Numbered from the stretch's first letter, positions 46,279-56,708 are shown. The stretch is DNA of 64,000 nucleotides from Pseudomonas mendocina (GCA_037482215.1 CP148074.1:4402001-4466000); one strand, 5' to 3'. A program made the numbers and translations. Notes: generated by a model from the letters alone, not told the origin.

Positions 46279-46370
46279 TACCCCGCCTGTTTTATCCCTA
46301 CCTCTCCGACTCCCAAACCGTCCTACCTTGAGCGTTCTACCAGCGGATTGCCTGTCGGCGTATTTATTTA

Positions 46371-46400
46371 TTGAGAACTATTTGCAATAATGATTGCATT
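46371..46400 (+). promoter_or_regulatory. Probable Fur-binding region before exbB
   Basis: The AT-rich stretch TTGAGAACTATTTGCAATAA continues TGATTGCATT. It contains a perfect inverted repeat TGCAAT (46383-46388) and ATTGCA (46393-46398), and GAGAAC-type half-sites resembling overlapping Fur boxes. Match to the 19-bp consensus is only about 10 of 19 by my count, so this rests largely on position: exb-tonB genes are iron-repressed in most pseudomonads. Confidence 0.5.
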
Positions 46401-46459
46401 GTCTGTCTCGTCTACCCCGGCGAGTGCCTGCTCATCTTTCACATTCAGGTTTGGCCGAT

Positions 46460-47575
46460 ATGCTCTCACTGCAAGCAAGACTTCAAACAAAGACGCCCCG
46501 CGCACTGCAACGTCTTCGCCCATTCTGTCTGGCTATGCTGACGCTTCTGCCACTCAGCGGTTTTGCCGATGAACCTGCAGCAACCCAACCGGTGCAAGCA
46601 CCTACCGCGGTAGCAGCCCCGGCAACCGGCACTCCCGTAACTCCCGCTACAGACAAGACCTCCGCTACACCGCTGCAAGCCCCTCAAGATCCTCAACTCA
46701 CTGCACTGCAAGCGAAAATCACTGCCCTGGGCGCCGAAGCGACTCAAGAGCAAATTAATGCAGCTCAGCAGCAATTCATCCAAGAGGCCGGGCTCGACGC
46801 CACACAGGCCGACCTCCTGCTCAACCAGTACAACGCGCTCACTGACGCCGCCGTCGAAGAGCCCGAAGCCATGCTTCATGACCTCTCGCCATGGGGCATG
46901 TATCAAAACGCCGACATCGTGGTTAAGGCCGTGATGATTGGTCTGGTGCTGGCCTCTATCCTGACGTGGACCGTTTGGCTGGCCAAAACCATTGAGCTGG
47001 TGACTGCCCGCCGCCGCCTGCGCCGCGAACTGCTTGACCTGAAAAGCGCCCGCACCCTGCAGCAGGCCGCTGACCAACCTCGTGACAAAAACAGCATCAC
47101 CACTGTGCTGATTGAAGATGCACGAGACGAACTCAACCTTTCAGCCAGCAGCAAGCTCAAAGACGGTATTAAAGACCGTGTCAGCTTCCGTCTTGAACGC
47201 CTTGTTGCCGCCTGTGGCCGCGACATGACCAAGGGCACCGGCGTGCTTGCCACCATCGGTTCAACAGCACCTTTCGTGGGTCTGTTCGGTACCGTATGGG
47301 GGATCATGAACAGCTTTATCGGGATCGCCAAATCCCAGACCACCAACCTTGCTGTTGTGGCGCCTGGTATTGCCGAAGCCCTTCTGGCGACGGCAATCGG
47401 TCTGGTTGCTGCGATTCCTGCGGTGATCATCTACAACGTATTCGCCCGGTCCATCGCCAGTTACAAGGCGCAAGTTGGTGATGCTTCTGCACAGGTGCTG
47501 CTGATGGTCAGCCGTGATCTGGACTGCAACACCACTGATCGTCCTCAAACCTCTCCGGTTGTAAGGGCGGTATGA
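46460..47575 (+). CDS. exbB: TonB-system energy transducer ExbB (long N-terminal form)
   Basis: 371 residues from ATG 46460. A signal peptide ends near residue 36 (PLSGFA before DEPAA), then a proline/alanine-rich and helical periplasmic segment (about 37-150), as in the extended ExbB of Pseudomonas. The conserved MotA/TolQ/ExbB domain (about 150-360) has [39 protein letters not shown] and [20 protein letters not shown] as its three helices. With ExbD it forms the proton channel that powers TonB. ExbD follows after 4 bp. Confidence 0.95.
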   Translation: MLSLQARLQTKTPRALQRLRPFCLAMLTLLPLSGFADEPAATQPVQAPTAVAAPATGTPVTPATDKTSATPLQAPQDPQLTALQAKITALGAEATQEQINAAQQQFIQEAGLDATQADLLLNQYNALTDAAVEEPEAMLHDLSPWGMYQNADIVVKAVMIGLVLASILTWTVWLAKTIELVTARRRLRRELLDLKSARTLQQAADQPRDKNSITTVLIEDARDELNLSASSKLKDGIKDRVSFRLERLVAACGRDMTKGTGVLATIGSTAPFVGLFGTVWGIMNSFIGIAKSQTTNLAVVAPGIAEALLATAIGLVAAIPAVIIYNVFARSIASYKAQVGDASAQVLLMVSRDLDCNTTDRPQTSPVVRAV

Positions 47576-47579
47576 ACCT

Positions 47580-48005
47580 ATGGGTCTGCACCTGAATGAC
47601 AGCGGTGATGATCTCCAGGAAAACCACGAGATAAACGTCACCCCTTTTATCGACGTCATGCTCGTGCTGCTGATCATCTTCATGGTCGCAGCGCCGCTGG
47701 CAACGGTTGATGTGAAGATCGACCTGCCAGCGTCAACAGCAAAGCCTGCGCCACGCCCGGATAAACCTATCTACTTGAGCATCAAGGAAGACAAAAGCCT
47801 GTACCTCGGAGAGGAGCAGGTTTCCGCTGAACAACTTGGCGGTGCCTTAGATAAGCTGACTCAGGCAGATAAAGAAAAAACCATCTTTGTCCGTGGCGAC
47901 AAGGGTGTGGAATACGCAGATCTGATGAATGTCATGGATAGCCTGCGCACAGCAGGTTACCTGAAGATCGGCCTGGTAGGACTTGAGACGATCGGCGCGC
48001 AATGA
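47580..48005 (+). CDS. exbD: TonB-system energy transducer ExbD
   Basis: 141 residues. The single helix starts with NVTPFIDVMLVLLIIFMVAA (about 19-38), containing the essential Asp. The periplasmic domain (about 45-141) has KPIYLSIKEDKSLYLGEEQV and VFVRGDKGVEYADLMNVMD in separate blocks. AAGGGCGG precedes the start. It overlaps tonB by 4 bp, implying coupled translation of ExbB, ExbD and TonB. Confidence 0.96.
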   Translation: MGLHLNDSGDDLQENHEINVTPFIDVMLVLLIIFMVAAPLATVDVKIDLPASTAKPAPRPDKPIYLSIKEDKSLYLGEEQVSAEQLGGALDKLTQADKEKTIFVRGDKGVEYADLMNVMDSLRTAGYLKIGLVGLETIGAQ

Positions 48006-48745
48006 CAAACAGCAGACGCGACTTATACTGGGCTGCCAGCCTGATCCTAGTGCTGGCTGTGCACATCGGCGTGTTCCTCTGGGCGCTGTACTGGAAGCCT
48101 GAGGCCATTGCCATCGAGGCTCCGCCCGCAGCCATGATGGTAGAACTCCAGCCGCTGGCACCGCCTCCAGCGCCGGCTCCGCAACCTGTGGTCGAACCAG
48201 AGCCAGAGCCTCTGCCTAAGGTTGTTGAAGCACCCAAGCCGAAACTGGTGATTGAGCAACCCAAGCCTAAGCCCAAGCCACGGCCGAAACCGCCGGAGCC
48301 TAAGCCCCAGCCTAAACCACAGCCCGTTCCGGAGAAGCCTGCGCAGACTCAGCCCCAAAGCGAGTCCACTGCAAATACGGCACCTACAGCGCCAAAAGCA
48401 GCTGAAGCAGCTCCAGGTCGTCCTGCAGCCAGTAACGAAAGCCTGCGGAATGTTTGGTTGGCTAAGGTTCATGCACACCTGAGCCGCCGTATGCATTACC
48501 CGGATCGTGAGCGTCGCTTCAGTCGGATTGGCGACCGCCACACCGTAACCTTGAGCTTTGAGGTGACGCCAAGTGGCGACATTCTGCAAGCTAAGGTGAA
48601 GGACTCCACAGCCCGTGCCAGCTTCGACCGTGACGTACTGGTTCAACTGCGCCGCGCCAGCCCGGTGCCACAACCACCCAAAGAGCTGCTCGGCAACGGT
48701 AATGTAAGCCTGAATTTCCCGCTCAACTTCGAGCTGACCCGCTGA
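48002..48745 (+). CDS. tonB: TonB energy transducer protein
   Basis: 247 residues. The N-terminal helix (about 8-30) has AASLILVLAVHIGVFLWAL; the His in it is the conserved TonB helix His. A periplasmic proline-rich rod follows (about 45-120), with PKPKPKPRPKPPEPK and glutamate-proline repeats. The C-terminal domain (about 155-247) contains HLSRRMHYPDRERRF and ILQAKVKDSTARASFDRDVL. It links the proton motive force to outer-membrane siderophore and vitamin receptors. A strong hairpin terminator begins 6 bp after the stop. Confidence 0.95.
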   Translation: MTNSRRDLYWAASLILVLAVHIGVFLWALYWKPEAIAIEAPPAAMMVELQPLAPPPAPAPQPVVEPEPEPLPKVVEAPKPKLVIEQPKPKPKPRPKPPEPKPQPKPQPVPEKPAQTQPQSESTANTAPTAPKAAEAAPGRPAASNESLRNVWLAKVHAHLSRRMHYPDRERRFSRIGDRHTVTLSFEVTPSGDILQAKVKDSTARASFDRDVLVQLRRASPVPQPPKELLGNGNVSLNFPLNFELTR

Positions 48746-48750
48746 TCCTC

Positions 48751-48782
48751 GCGCCACAGCTTCACCGCTGTGGCGCTTCCTT
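48751..48782 (+). terminator. Intrinsic terminator after tonB
   Basis: GCGCCACAGC (48751-48760), loop TTCACC, GCTGTGGCGC (48767-48776), then TTCCTTT. A strong 10-bp stem closing the exbB-exbD-tonB operon. Confidence 0.85.
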
Positions 48783-48846
48783 TATCGACCTGCCTTCAAC
48801 TCGCCGCTATCCTGCTCAGCATTAGCATTTTGCACCGAGGATACGC

Positions 48847-49572
48847 ATGTACCGCCTGCTGCCTGCCCTGTTAGCCAGCCTCATGCTGGTTGGCTGTGCC
48901 AGTTCCCCCAAAGACCCCAGTGGTGTCTGGATCAATCAGACCGCCATTGATGCTGCCGTCAGTAACGGCAACCTGCACGAAGCCTTGTTGGCCTATGGGC
49001 CCAATCTGGAGTGGCAGATTGATCTGGCGCACCAGCGTGCGAGCGTCAGCAATGGCTACCAGCAGTACGAAGGGCAACTGACACGGGAGGCGGATGGCCA
49101 ATACCGGGCGATCTTCAACACAGATATTCAGGAGTCCCTGAAAGTCTCTTCCGGCAAACTGATTCAGGCAGCCAGCGATACCTGGCCGGAGCAGCACTTC
49201 AATGCTGCCAAGCAAAGCGCTCCCAACATCGGCGGCACCTTTATCCAAGCCCTGTACACGGCTTATATGGGCGGCACCTGGGAGATCAAAGAAGGCATCG
49301 GTCGCGGTGGACTTGTTCAGTTTGCAGCAGATGGCAGCGTTAAGGGCCTGCCCGGCGCCGAGCGCTATGCCCTGTGCCTGGGCGGAGACTGTGCAGCGAT
49401 GAATGGCGACAGCGACGGCATCTGGCTGCAACTGGGCAATCAGGGGGACAGCTGGCTGTTTGAACGTGAGGGCAGCGACATGCGGGTTTATGAAGCGATC
49501 AACCAGGCACCAGCCGGGGAAATCGCCTCCTACCGCAAAGGGCCACAACGCTGGAAGCTGGTTCTGCGCTGA
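48847..49572 (+). CDS. Putative lipoprotein of unknown function
   Basis: 241 residues with a lipoprotein signal: hydrophobic run then lipobox LVGC at about 14-17, so Cys17 should be lipid-modified. Ser at +2 (CASSP) predicts outer-membrane placement. The mature protein has SGVWINQTAIDAAVSNGN, a region of short repeats of strand character (QASVSNGYQQYEGQL-like), and a cysteine pair in ALCLGGDCAAM, possibly a disulfide. I do not recognise a named family. It stands alone after the tonB terminator and converges on the epimerase-like gene with 3 bp between stops. GAGGATACGC precedes the ATG. Confidence 0.75.
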   Translation: MYRLLPALLASLMLVGCASSPKDPSGVWINQTAIDAAVSNGNLHEALLAYGPNLEWQIDLAHQRASVSNGYQQYEGQLTREADGQYRAIFNTDIQESLKVSSGKLIQAASDTWPEQHFNAAKQSAPNIGGTFIQALYTAYMGGTWEIKEGIGRGGLVQFAADGSVKGLPGAERYALCLGGDCAAMNGDSDGIWLQLGNQGDSWLFEREGSDMRVYEAINQAPAGEIASYRKGPQRWKLVLR

Positions 49573-49575
49573 GGC

Positions 49576-50439
49576 TCAGAGCCCTTTGGCCTGCAAGATC
49601 ATCTCATAGCCTTCCCGGTAGCTCGGGTAGGCTGGCTGCCAGCCCAACGCCCTCGCCCGGGCATTACTGCAGCGCTTGCTACCAGCACGGCGCACACTGG
49701 CTTCGTCAGCCCAGTGACTGACTTGCAAACGCGCCCGTAACCAATCAACCACCTCATGCAGTGGCGCAGGGGCGTCGTCCACACCGATATAGCATTCATC
49801 CAACGCCCTGCCCTGCACATCCGCTTGCAACAAATAGGCGAGCAAACCAGCAGCATCATCGGCATGGATGCGATTACCATACAACGGCGGCTCTATCGCG
49901 ACTCGATATCCCTCCCGAACCTGACGCAACAGCCACTCGCGGCCAGGGCCGTAAATACCCGTCAGGCGTACCACGGTGGCAGGAAGGCCACAGGCCAAAA
50001 CCCGCTGTTCAGCCTCACGCATCACCCGACCTGAAAACCCTTCCGCGATAGCTTCAGTGGTTTCATCTACCCAGCTACCGTCTTGTTGGCCGTACACACT
50101 GCTGCTGGAGACAAACACAATCCGCTTGGGCCGCTGACCATGCTGATCAAGCCAATCCAGCACATGCTGCAAGCCGTCCACATAAGCGGCGCGATAGCCC
50201 GCCTCATCGTGCTGGTTCGCAGCGGCGCAATAGACCAGATAATCCAAAGCAGATTCGGGCCAAGACTCAGGAGGCGTGGACTGCTGCAGATCGCCTGCAA
50301 CAGGGAGGATGCCGGGCGGCAATTGGCGGGTGTCACGACGCAGGCCATAGACCTGCCAGCCAGCAGCATGCAGCTGCTGGCCGAGGCGGCTGCCGACATC
50401 GCCACATCCGGCAATCATCAGGCTGTGGCGAGTCGACAT
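49576..50439 (-). CDS. NAD(P)-binding epimerase/dehydratase-like protein (extended SDR)
   Basis: 287 residues from ATG 50439; a longer frame would reach into nuoN. The Rossmann motif is LMIAGCGDVGSRLGQQL at the N-terminus, a GxGxxG variant seen in YeeZ-type proteins. VFVSSSSVYGQQDGSW is the conserved Ser-Tyr block, followed by VVRLTGIYGPGREWLL. The usual YxxxK Lys is not obvious, so catalysis may be lost or altered. Substrate unknown. It starts 13 bp after the nuoN stop on the same strand, so it may be the last gene of the nuo transcript. Confidence 0.8.
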   Translation of the reverse strand: MSTRHSLMIAGCGDVGSRLGQQLHAAGWQVYGLRRDTRQLPPGILPVAGDLQQSTPPESWPESALDYLVYCAAANQHDEAGYRAAYVDGLQHVLDWLDQHGQRPKRIVFVSSSSVYGQQDGSWVDETTEAIAEGFSGRVMREAEQRVLACGLPATVVRLTGIYGPGREWLLRQVREGYRVAIEPPLYGNRIHADDAAGLLAYLLQADVQGRALDECYIGVDDAPAPLHEVVDWLRARLQVSHWADEASVRRAGSKRCSNARARALGWQPAYPSYREGYEMILQAKGL

Positions 50440-50452
50440 AGCTGTGCTCACA

Positions 50453-51919
50453 TCAGGAACCGATGACCGCGAGCTGAACCAGCCCCAGCAACGGCTGCGG
50501 GTACACACCCAGGACGAAGGTCAACAGTGCGACCAACAGCAGCATGATGCCGCCAGCGCGCTGCGCCCAGTGCAGATCAGCATCACGGCGCTGCAGGTTC
50601 GGCTCAACCATGAACATGGTGACCATCACCCGCAGGTAATAGAACACACCAATAGCACTACCGATCACCATCGCTCCCAGCAACAGCCACTCATGGGCTT
50701 CCACGCCAGCAGCAATCACAAAGAACTTACCGATAAAGCCAGCTGTCAGCGGAATACCCGCCAGCGACAGCATCATCACGGTCAGCACCGCCGTCAGGTA
50801 CGGGCGACGCCAGAACAGGCCACGGTATTCGAACAGCGCATCAGCATCGCGGCCGCTGTACGGTGTGGACATCAGAGTGATCACACCGAAAGCACCCAGG
50901 CTGGTCAGCACATAAGTGGCCAGGTACACGCCAATCGCCTCAACGGCCAAGCCTTTACTCGCGATCAACGCCACCAGCAGGTAACCGAAGTGAGCGATGG
51001 AGGAGTAACCCAGCAGACGCTTCAGGTTGTTCTGCAACAGCGCCAGCAGGTTACCGATCAGGATTGAGGCAACCGCAATAACGGTCATCACGTCCGTCAG
51101 CCAACCACCGGCTGCCGCAGGCGACATCTGATACAGGCGCAGCAACACAGCAAAGACTGCAACCTTACTGGCGGTGGCAAGGAAGGCGGAAACTGGCGCT
51201 GGAGCACCTTCATATACATCCGGCGTCCACAGGTGGAACGGCACCAGCGAAAGTTTGAAGGCAAGGCCAATCAGCATCATGCCCACACCAATCTGCACAA
51301 TCATGCTCGGCAAGCCATCAGCTGCCAGCTTGGCGCCGATAGTCGCAAAGGTCATGTTGCCAGAGTCGGCATACAGCAGCGCCATACCGAACAGCAGGAA
51401 GGCCGAACCAGCGGCCGACAGCACCATGTACTTGATACCGGCTTCCAGCGAACGCTTGTTGAAGAAGGCGTAGGCGATCATGCCGTAGGTCGGCACTGAC
51501 AGCAGCTCCAGGCCAATGAACAGACCGGCCAGATGCTGCGCACTGACCAGAACCAGACCGCCCGCTGCCGACAGCAGCATCAGCAGGTACAGCTCTTCGC
51601 GGTTGCCCGGATAGCCTTTGCCAGAGTCACCGCCGAGGTAGGCGTGAATCAGCGTGACGCAGGCCAGCGTAGCGGCCAGTACCAGCGCCATGTAGTAGCA
51701 AGCAAACTTGTCCACCAACAGCAGCGGCGTCACTTCAATCGGTGTCACGCCCAGCGCAGGCAGCAGCGACAGCAGAGCCAGGTTGAGCCCCACCACCGAA
51801 AGGCCAAAGGTGACGCTATGGTTGCGCTTCCAAGCAATTGCCAGCATTACCAGTACCAACGTGGCACTGGTAATCAGCAGCGGCAGCAGCGCGATGAAAT
51901 GTTGAGTCGTGAATTGCAT
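50453..51919 (-). CDS. nuoN: NADH-quinone oxidoreductase subunit N
   Basis: 488 residues from ATG 51919 (GGAAAG upstream); an ATG 15 bp earlier is possible. About fourteen hydrophobic helices of the antiporter-like family. Conserved blocks include LLSAAGGLVLVSAQHLAGLF, ELLSVPTYGMIAYA, SAAGSAFLLFGMALLY and SLVPFHLWTPDVYEGAP, where Glu and Lys/His residues form the proton path. It is one of three antiporter-like subunits in the membrane arm of complex I. It ends the recognisable nuo operon. Confidence 0.96.
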   Translation of the reverse strand: MQFTTQHFIALLPLLITSATLVLVMLAIAWKRNHSVTFGLSVVGLNLALLSLLPALGVTPIEVTPLLLVDKFACYYMALVLAATLACVTLIHAYLGGDSGKGYPGNREELYLLMLLSAAGGLVLVSAQHLAGLFIGLELLSVPTYGMIAYAFFNKRSLEAGIKYMVLSAAGSAFLLFGMALLYADSGNMTFATIGAKLAADGLPSMIVQIGVGMMLIGLAFKLSLVPFHLWTPDVYEGAPAPVSAFLATASKVAVFAVLLRLYQMSPAAAGGWLTDVMTVIAVASILIGNLLALLQNNLKRLLGYSSIAHFGYLLVALIASKGLAVEAIGVYLATYVLTSLGAFGVITLMSTPYSGRDADALFEYRGLFWRRPYLTAVLTVMMLSLAGIPLTAGFIGKFFVIAAGVEAHEWLLLGAMVIGSAIGVFYYLRVMVTMFMVEPNLQRRDADLHWAQRAGGIMLLLVALLTFVLGVYPQPLLGLVQLAVIGS

Positions 51920-51942
51920 AGCATGACTTTCCATTGAGCAGC

Positions 51943-53472
51943 TTACCGTGCCAAAACAGATTGATTGATGGCGTTATCCATCCACTGATGCACGCCCTGC
52001 ATGCTGGCAGCAGAGGTATCGAGCACCGGTTGCGGATATACACCAAGCAGGATCAGCAGCACTGCCAGCCCCAGGACCATGGACATCTCACGGAAGTTCA
52101 GGCCTTTCAGAGCGGACTCAGCTTTCGGCTGACCGAAGTAAGCACGGTGAATCATGATCAGCGAGTACACCGACCCCAGCACCAGCCCCACAGCGGCCAG
52201 TACAGTGACCCACGGCGCGCTGGCGAAGCTGCCGATCAGGATCAGGAACTCGCCGACGAAGTTGCCGGTACCCGGCAGACCCAATGCAGCCGCCGCAAAG
52301 AACAGGCTGATGGCAGGCAACCACGGCATACGCGCCCAGCTACCGCCCATCTCACGCATGTCACGGGTGTGCAAACGCTCATACAGCTGGCCACTGAGGA
52401 TAAACAGTGCCGCAGCGCTTAGACCGTGAGCGACCATCTGTACCACCGCGCCTTGCAGGGCAATTTCGCTGGCGGAGTAGATAGCGATCAGCACGAAGCC
52501 CATGTGCGAGACGCTGGAGTACGCGACCAGACGCTTTATGTCAGTCTGCGAGAAGGCCAGCAGAGCACCATAGCCAATGGCAAACACACCCAGCCACTGC
52601 GCAATCGGTGCGAACTCAGCGGAGGCATTAGGGAACAGCGGCAGGGCAAAACGCAGCAGGCCGTAAGCAGCGGTCTTCAACAGAATACCAGCCAGGTCCA
52701 CGGAGCCTGCGGTCGGCGCCTGAGCGTGAGCATCCGGCAGCCAGGAGTGGAACGGCACCACCGGGAACTTCACCGCAAAGGCGATGAAGAAGCCGAGCAT
52801 CAGGATGTACTCAGTGCCCGGTGCCAGTTCGGTTTTCAGCAGGTCGGCGTAGTTGAAGGTCAGCACGCCGGTCTGGTTGAAGTGCACAAACACCAGGCCA
52901 AGGATCGCCACCAACATGATCAGGCCGCTGGCCTGGGTGTAGATGAAGAACTTGGTGGCAGCGGTGATGCGGGTTTTGCCAGCACTGCCGCTATGACCCC
53001 AGAGCGCGATGAGGAAGTACATCGGCACCAGCATCATTTCCCAGAAGAAGAAGAACAGGAACAGGTCAACCGCGAGGAAGACACCGACCACACCACCGAG
53101 AATCCACATCAGGTTGAGGTGGAAGAAGCCGATGCGGTGGTTGATCTCGTTCCACGAGCACAGCACCGACAGCACACCGAGCAGACCGGTGAGGACAATC
53201 ATCAGCAGCGACAGGCCATCAAGGGCCAGATGGATGCTGATGCCCAGACGGGAGATCCACGGCAGCTGGAACTCAGCCGCCCAGACCGGGCCAGTCTCAG
53301 GTGCCGGGGCCAGGCTGAAATCGCCAGTGGCCCACAGCCAAAGCCCCAGACCAAACAGCAGGAGCATGGTAATCAAGGCGATCCAGCGGGGCATGGTTTT
53401 GCTGAAATGCTCGCAGAACCAGCAGAGGAAGCCGCCGATAAAGGGAATCAGGATTAGCCAGGGCAGTATCAT
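51943..53472 (-). CDS. nuoM: NADH-quinone oxidoreductase subunit M
   Basis: 509 residues, antiporter-like. [20 protein letters not shown] contains the helix-5 Glu used in proton pumping. [21 protein letters not shown] carries the Lys and His residues, and [19 protein letters not shown] is the following conserved helix. The C-terminus includes a Lys/Glu containing helix before [12 protein letters not shown]. It lies 15 bp after nuoL and 23 bp before nuoN. Confidence 0.97.
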   Translation of the reverse strand: MILPWLILIPFIGGFLCWFCEHFSKTMPRWIALITMLLLFGLGLWLWATGDFSLAPAPETGPVWAAEFQLPWISRLGISIHLALDGLSLLMIVLTGLLGVLSVLCSWNEINHRIGFFHLNLMWILGGVVGVFLAVDLFLFFFFWEMMLVPMYFLIALWGHSGSAGKTRITAATKFFIYTQASGLIMLVAILGLVFVHFNQTGVLTFNYADLLKTELAPGTEYILMLGFFIAFAVKFPVVPFHSWLPDAHAQAPTAGSVDLAGILLKTAAYGLLRFALPLFPNASAEFAPIAQWLGVFAIGYGALLAFSQTDIKRLVAYSSVSHMGFVLIAIYSASEIALQGAVVQMVAHGLSAAALFILSGQLYERLHTRDMREMGGSWARMPWLPAISLFFAAAALGLPGTGNFVGEFLILIGSFASAPWVTVLAAVGLVLGSVYSLIMIHRAYFGQPKAESALKGLNFREMSMVLGLAVLLILLGVYPQPVLDTSAASMQGVHQWMDNAINQSVLAR

Positions 53473-53487
53473 GACGGGCTATTTTCC

Positions 53488-55338
53488 TTAGTTCAGAAAC
53501 AGGAGGACGGCGAGCACCAACACGGCGCCCCCGGCGATCGAAGTTGCATACCAGCGCACCTGCCCCGTCTCGCTGCGGGTCACCAGCGCGTTACCGCCCC
53601 GGACCAGACGCGGCACCAGACCAATCGTGCGGTCGATCGGATCCAGATTCAGAATGCGGCAGAGGAACAGGTACGGCTGCACAAAGACCTTGTCATACAA
53701 CCAATCGAAGCCCCAGGCAGCGAACCACCAAGCCGACAGGAAACGACCCGGCCCGCTCTGCGCTACGGCGGTGGCAAAGCTGCGCTTGCCGAGGAACAGC
53801 AACGCCGCCAGTACGATACCGATCACCGCCACCACACCGGAGATAATTTCCAGCGTGTGCTTGAAGTCGCCACCGGCATGCCCCGCGCTTTCCGGCAGAA
53901 CACCGGCCAGCGGCGGAGTGATCAGCGCGCCGACAAAAGTCGACAACACAATCAGCACCATAAGCGGCAGGTTGTAGGCAATGCCATGACCTGCGTGGGC
54001 TTCGGTCTTCTGCTCGCCGTGGAAGGCGATGAAGATCAGGCGGAAGGTGTAAATCGACGTCAGGAAGGCACCGGCCAGACCTGCGTACAGCAGCTCTTGA
54101 TGGCCACTGGCGAAGGCTTCCCAGAGGATCTCATCCTTGGACCAGAAACCGGCGGTAATCAGCGGCAGAGCTGCCAGCGCAGCGCCACCGACGATAAAGC
54201 TGGCGTAGGCCAACGGCAGTTTTTTCCACAGGCCGCCCATCTTGAAGATGTTCTGCTCGTGGTGGCAGGCGTTGATCACCGCACCGGAAGCAAGGAACAG
54301 CAGGGCCTTGAAGAAGGCGTGGGTCATCAGGTGGAAGATTGCCGCATCCCATGCACCCACGCCGAGGGCGAGGAACATGTAGCCGATCTGGCTCATAGTC
54401 GAGTAAGCCAAAATGCGCTTGATGTCGGTCTGTACCAGTGCGGCAAAACCTGCCAACACCAGCGTCACGCCACCGACGATACCGACCAGCTCAAGGATGT
54501 CCGGGGTCAGCAGGAACAGGCCGTTGGTACGGGCAATCAGGTAAACACCTGCGGTCACCATGGTCGCCGCGTGGATCAGCGCCGACACCGGAGTCGGGCC
54601 TGCCATCGCATCAGCCAGCCAGGTTTGCAGCGGCAGTTGCGCCGATTTACCCACAGCACCGCCCAGCAGCATCAGGGTCGCCAGCCACAGCCAAGTGTCG
54701 CCTTCCACGTACTTCTGCGGCGCCAGCACCATCAGTTCCTGAATGTTCAGGGTGCCGAGGTTGAGGAACAGCAGGAACAAGCCGATCATCAGGAACACGT
54801 CACCGATACGGGTGACGATAAAGGCTTTCAGCGCTGCGTTGCCGTTCGGAACGTGCTTGAAGTAGAAGCCGATCAGCAGATACGAGCACAGGCCCACGCC
54901 TTCCCAACCGAAGAACAGCACCAGCAGGTTATCGCCCAGTACCAGCAGCAACATGCTGAAGATGAACAGGTTGGTGTAAGCAAAGAAGCGCGAGTAGCCC
55001 TCTTCACCGCGCATGTACCAACTGGCGAACATGTGGATCAGGAAGCCCACACCGGTCACCACGCCGAGCATGGTCAGCGACAGGCCATCCAGATACAGGG
55101 TGAAGGTCGGCGCGAAACCGGCCACGCTCATCCACTGCCACAACTGCTGGGTGTAGACACCATCAGCCGGTGGGTTGGTGTTGAACTGGAAGATCAGCCA
55201 GGCTGAAACCAGCGCCGACAAACCCACCGAGCCAACGCCGATCAGCGCGGACAGATTCTCGGAGAAACGCCCACGGGAGAAGGCCAGCAGGAACCAGCCG
55301 ATCAGTGGAAACACTAGAGTCAGGAATAAGAGGTTCAT
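53488..55338 (-). CDS. nuoL: NADH-quinone oxidoreductase subunit L
   Basis: 616 residues, the largest antiporter-like subunit, with the long lateral helix at the C-terminus. Blocks: [19 protein letters not shown] (with Glu), [40 protein letters not shown], and [20 protein letters not shown]. The C-terminal 80 residues form the helix that runs along the membrane arm. It overlaps nuoK by 4 bp. Confidence 0.97.
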   Translation of the reverse strand: MNLLFLTLVFPLIGWFLLAFSRGRFSENLSALIGVGSVGLSALVSAWLIFQFNTNPPADGVYTQQLWQWMSVAGFAPTFTLYLDGLSLTMLGVVTGVGFLIHMFASWYMRGEEGYSRFFAYTNLFIFSMLLLVLGDNLLVLFFGWEGVGLCSYLLIGFYFKHVPNGNAALKAFIVTRIGDVFLMIGLFLLFLNLGTLNIQELMVLAPQKYVEGDTWLWLATLMLLGGAVGKSAQLPLQTWLADAMAGPTPVSALIHAATMVTAGVYLIARTNGLFLLTPDILELVGIVGGVTLVLAGFAALVQTDIKRILAYSTMSQIGYMFLALGVGAWDAAIFHLMTHAFFKALLFLASGAVINACHHEQNIFKMGGLWKKLPLAYASFIVGGAALAALPLITAGFWSKDEILWEAFASGHQELLYAGLAGAFLTSIYTFRLIFIAFHGEQKTEAHAGHGIAYNLPLMVLIVLSTFVGALITPPLAGVLPESAGHAGGDFKHTLEIISGVVAVIGIVLAALLFLGKRSFATAVAQSGPGRFLSAWWFAAWGFDWLYDKVFVQPYLFLCRILNLDPIDRTIGLVPRLVRGGNALVTRSETGQVRWYATSIAGGAVLVLAVLLFLN

Positions 55339-55643
55339 CCGCGCATCTCGCTGGCAGCGTCGACATCGAGGGTGTTAAAGCGGCGATACAGCTGCAACAG
55401 AATCGCCAGACCGATGGAGGCCTCAGCGGCCGCCAACGTAATCACCAGAATGAACATCACCTGGCCATCTGGTTGAACCCAGCGACTGCCTGCGACCACA
55501 AAGGCCAGCGCCGTAGCGTTCATCATGATTTCCAGGCTCATCAGCACGAACAGGATGTTGCGGCGCACCATCAGGCCAATCAGACCGAGGCTGAACAGCA
55601 CGCCGGCCAGCGCCAGGCCGTGCTCCAGAGGAATAGCATTCAT
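55335..55643 (-). CDS. nuoK: NADH-quinone oxidoreductase subunit K
   Basis: 102 residues with three membrane helices. [20 protein letters not shown] and [14 protein letters not shown] contain the conserved Glu of the second helix; [19 protein letters not shown] holds the second key Glu. It overlaps nuoJ and nuoL by 4 bp at either end, a typical coupled arrangement. Confidence 0.97.
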   Translation of the reverse strand: MNAIPLEHGLALAGVLFSLGLIGLMVRRNILFVLMSLEIMMNATALAFVVAGSRWVQPDGQVMFILVITLAAAEASIGLAILLQLYRRFNTLDVDAASEMRG

Positions 55644-56149
55644 GCAGTTGGCTCCTTGGCATCGTGGCGACCCAGGTGATAAGCGCTGACCAGCGCACCC
55701 AGCAGCAGCATGGAAGCCAGTTCGACCACCAGCAGATACGGGCCAAACAGGGAAATACCCACCGCTTTCGCATCAACCGTTTCCAGCCCCAGCGCAGCAC
55801 CGCTCGGGGATTGGAACAGCACATAGAGCAATTGACCCAGCAGCAGCGCCGAGAGAATCGCAGGCCCGGCCCAGATGCCTGGGGTCAGCCATTTGCGTTC
55901 CTGCTCCACGGCGGCATGGCCGAGGTTGAGCATCATCACCACGAACACGAACAGCACCATGATGGCACCGGCGTAAACGATGATTTCCAAGGCCCCGGCA
56001 AAGGGCGCGCCGAGAGAGAAGAAGGTCATCGCCACAGCCAGCAGGGAAATGATCAGGTACAACAGGGCATGCACCGGGTTACTCGAGGTAATCACCCGGA
56101 ATGTTGCCGCGACCGCCACACCAGCGGCGAGGTAGAAAGCAAATTCCAC
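55640..56149 (-). CDS. nuoJ: NADH-quinone oxidoreductase subunit J
   Basis: 169 residues from GTG 56149 with AAGGAGAG upstream; an upstream ATG in frame would read through the end of nuoI. The first helix is [19 protein letters not shown], then [19 protein letters not shown] and [20 protein letters not shown], the last being the helix with the pi-bulge known in complex I. Five membrane helices in all. Confidence 0.95.
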   Translation of the reverse strand: MEFAFYLAAGVAVAATFRVITSSNPVHALLYLIISLLAVAMTFFSLGAPFAGALEIIVYAGAIMVLFVFVVMMLNLGHAAVEQERKWLTPGIWAGPAILSALLLGQLLYVLFQSPSGAALGLETVDAKAVGISLFGPYLLVVELASMLLLGALVSAYHLGRHDAKEPTA

Positions 56150-56159
56150 AGCACTCTCC

Positions 56160-56708
56160 TTAGGGCAGCAGGCCTTTGACGTTGATCGGTTCGGCTTCGC
56201 TCTGGGCAGCGCCTTTCGGCTTGCCAGCAATCGCCATACCCGAGACACGGTAGAAGTTGTACTCCGGGTTTTTGCCCGGGCCGGAAATCAGTAGGTCTTC
56301 TTTCTCGTACACCAGATCCTGGCGCTTGTACTCGCCCATCTCGAAATCCGGCGTGAGCTGGATCGCAGTAGTCGGGCAGGCTTCTTCGCACAGGCCGCAG
56401 AAGATGCAGCGGGAGAAGTTGATGCGGAAGAACTCCGGATACCAGCGACCGTCGTCTTTCTCTGCCTTTTGCAGGGAGATACAGCCCACCGGGCAAGCCA
56501 CTGCACAGAGGTTACAGGCTACGCAGCGCTCTTCACCGTCGGGGTCGCGGGTCAGGACGATACGGCCACGGTAACGCGGCGGCAGATACACCGGCTCTTC
56601 CGGGTATTGCAGGGTGTCGCGCTTGCGGAAGCCATGGCTGAAGACCATGACCAGGCTGCGCAGTTGGGTTGCAGTGCCGACCAGCACATCCCAGATGTAT
56701 TTGAACAT
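56160..56708 (-). CDS. nuoI: NADH-quinone oxidoreductase subunit I (two 4Fe-4S clusters)
   Basis: 182 residues. Two ferredoxin-type motifs, [14 protein letters not shown] and [15 protein letters not shown], each with CxxCxxCxxxCP, bind clusters N6a and N6b, passing electrons towards subunit B. The [20 protein letters not shown] region is standard. The start follows the nuoH stop by 12 bp. Confidence 0.97.
   Translation of the reverse strand: MFKYIWDVLVGTATQLRSLVMVFSHGFRKRDTLQYPEEPVYLPPRYRGRIVLTRDPDGEERCVACNLCAVACPVGCISLQKAEKDDGRWYPEFFRINFSRCIFCGLCEEACPTTAIQLTPDFEMGEYKRQDLVYEKEDLLISGPGKNPEYNFYRVSGMAIAGKPKGAAQSEAEPINVKGLLP

Noticed and set aside
53857..55206. 449-codon open frame opposite nuoL
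   Set aside because: Extremely Gln- and His-rich translation typical of antisense reading through membrane-protein codons; no domain.
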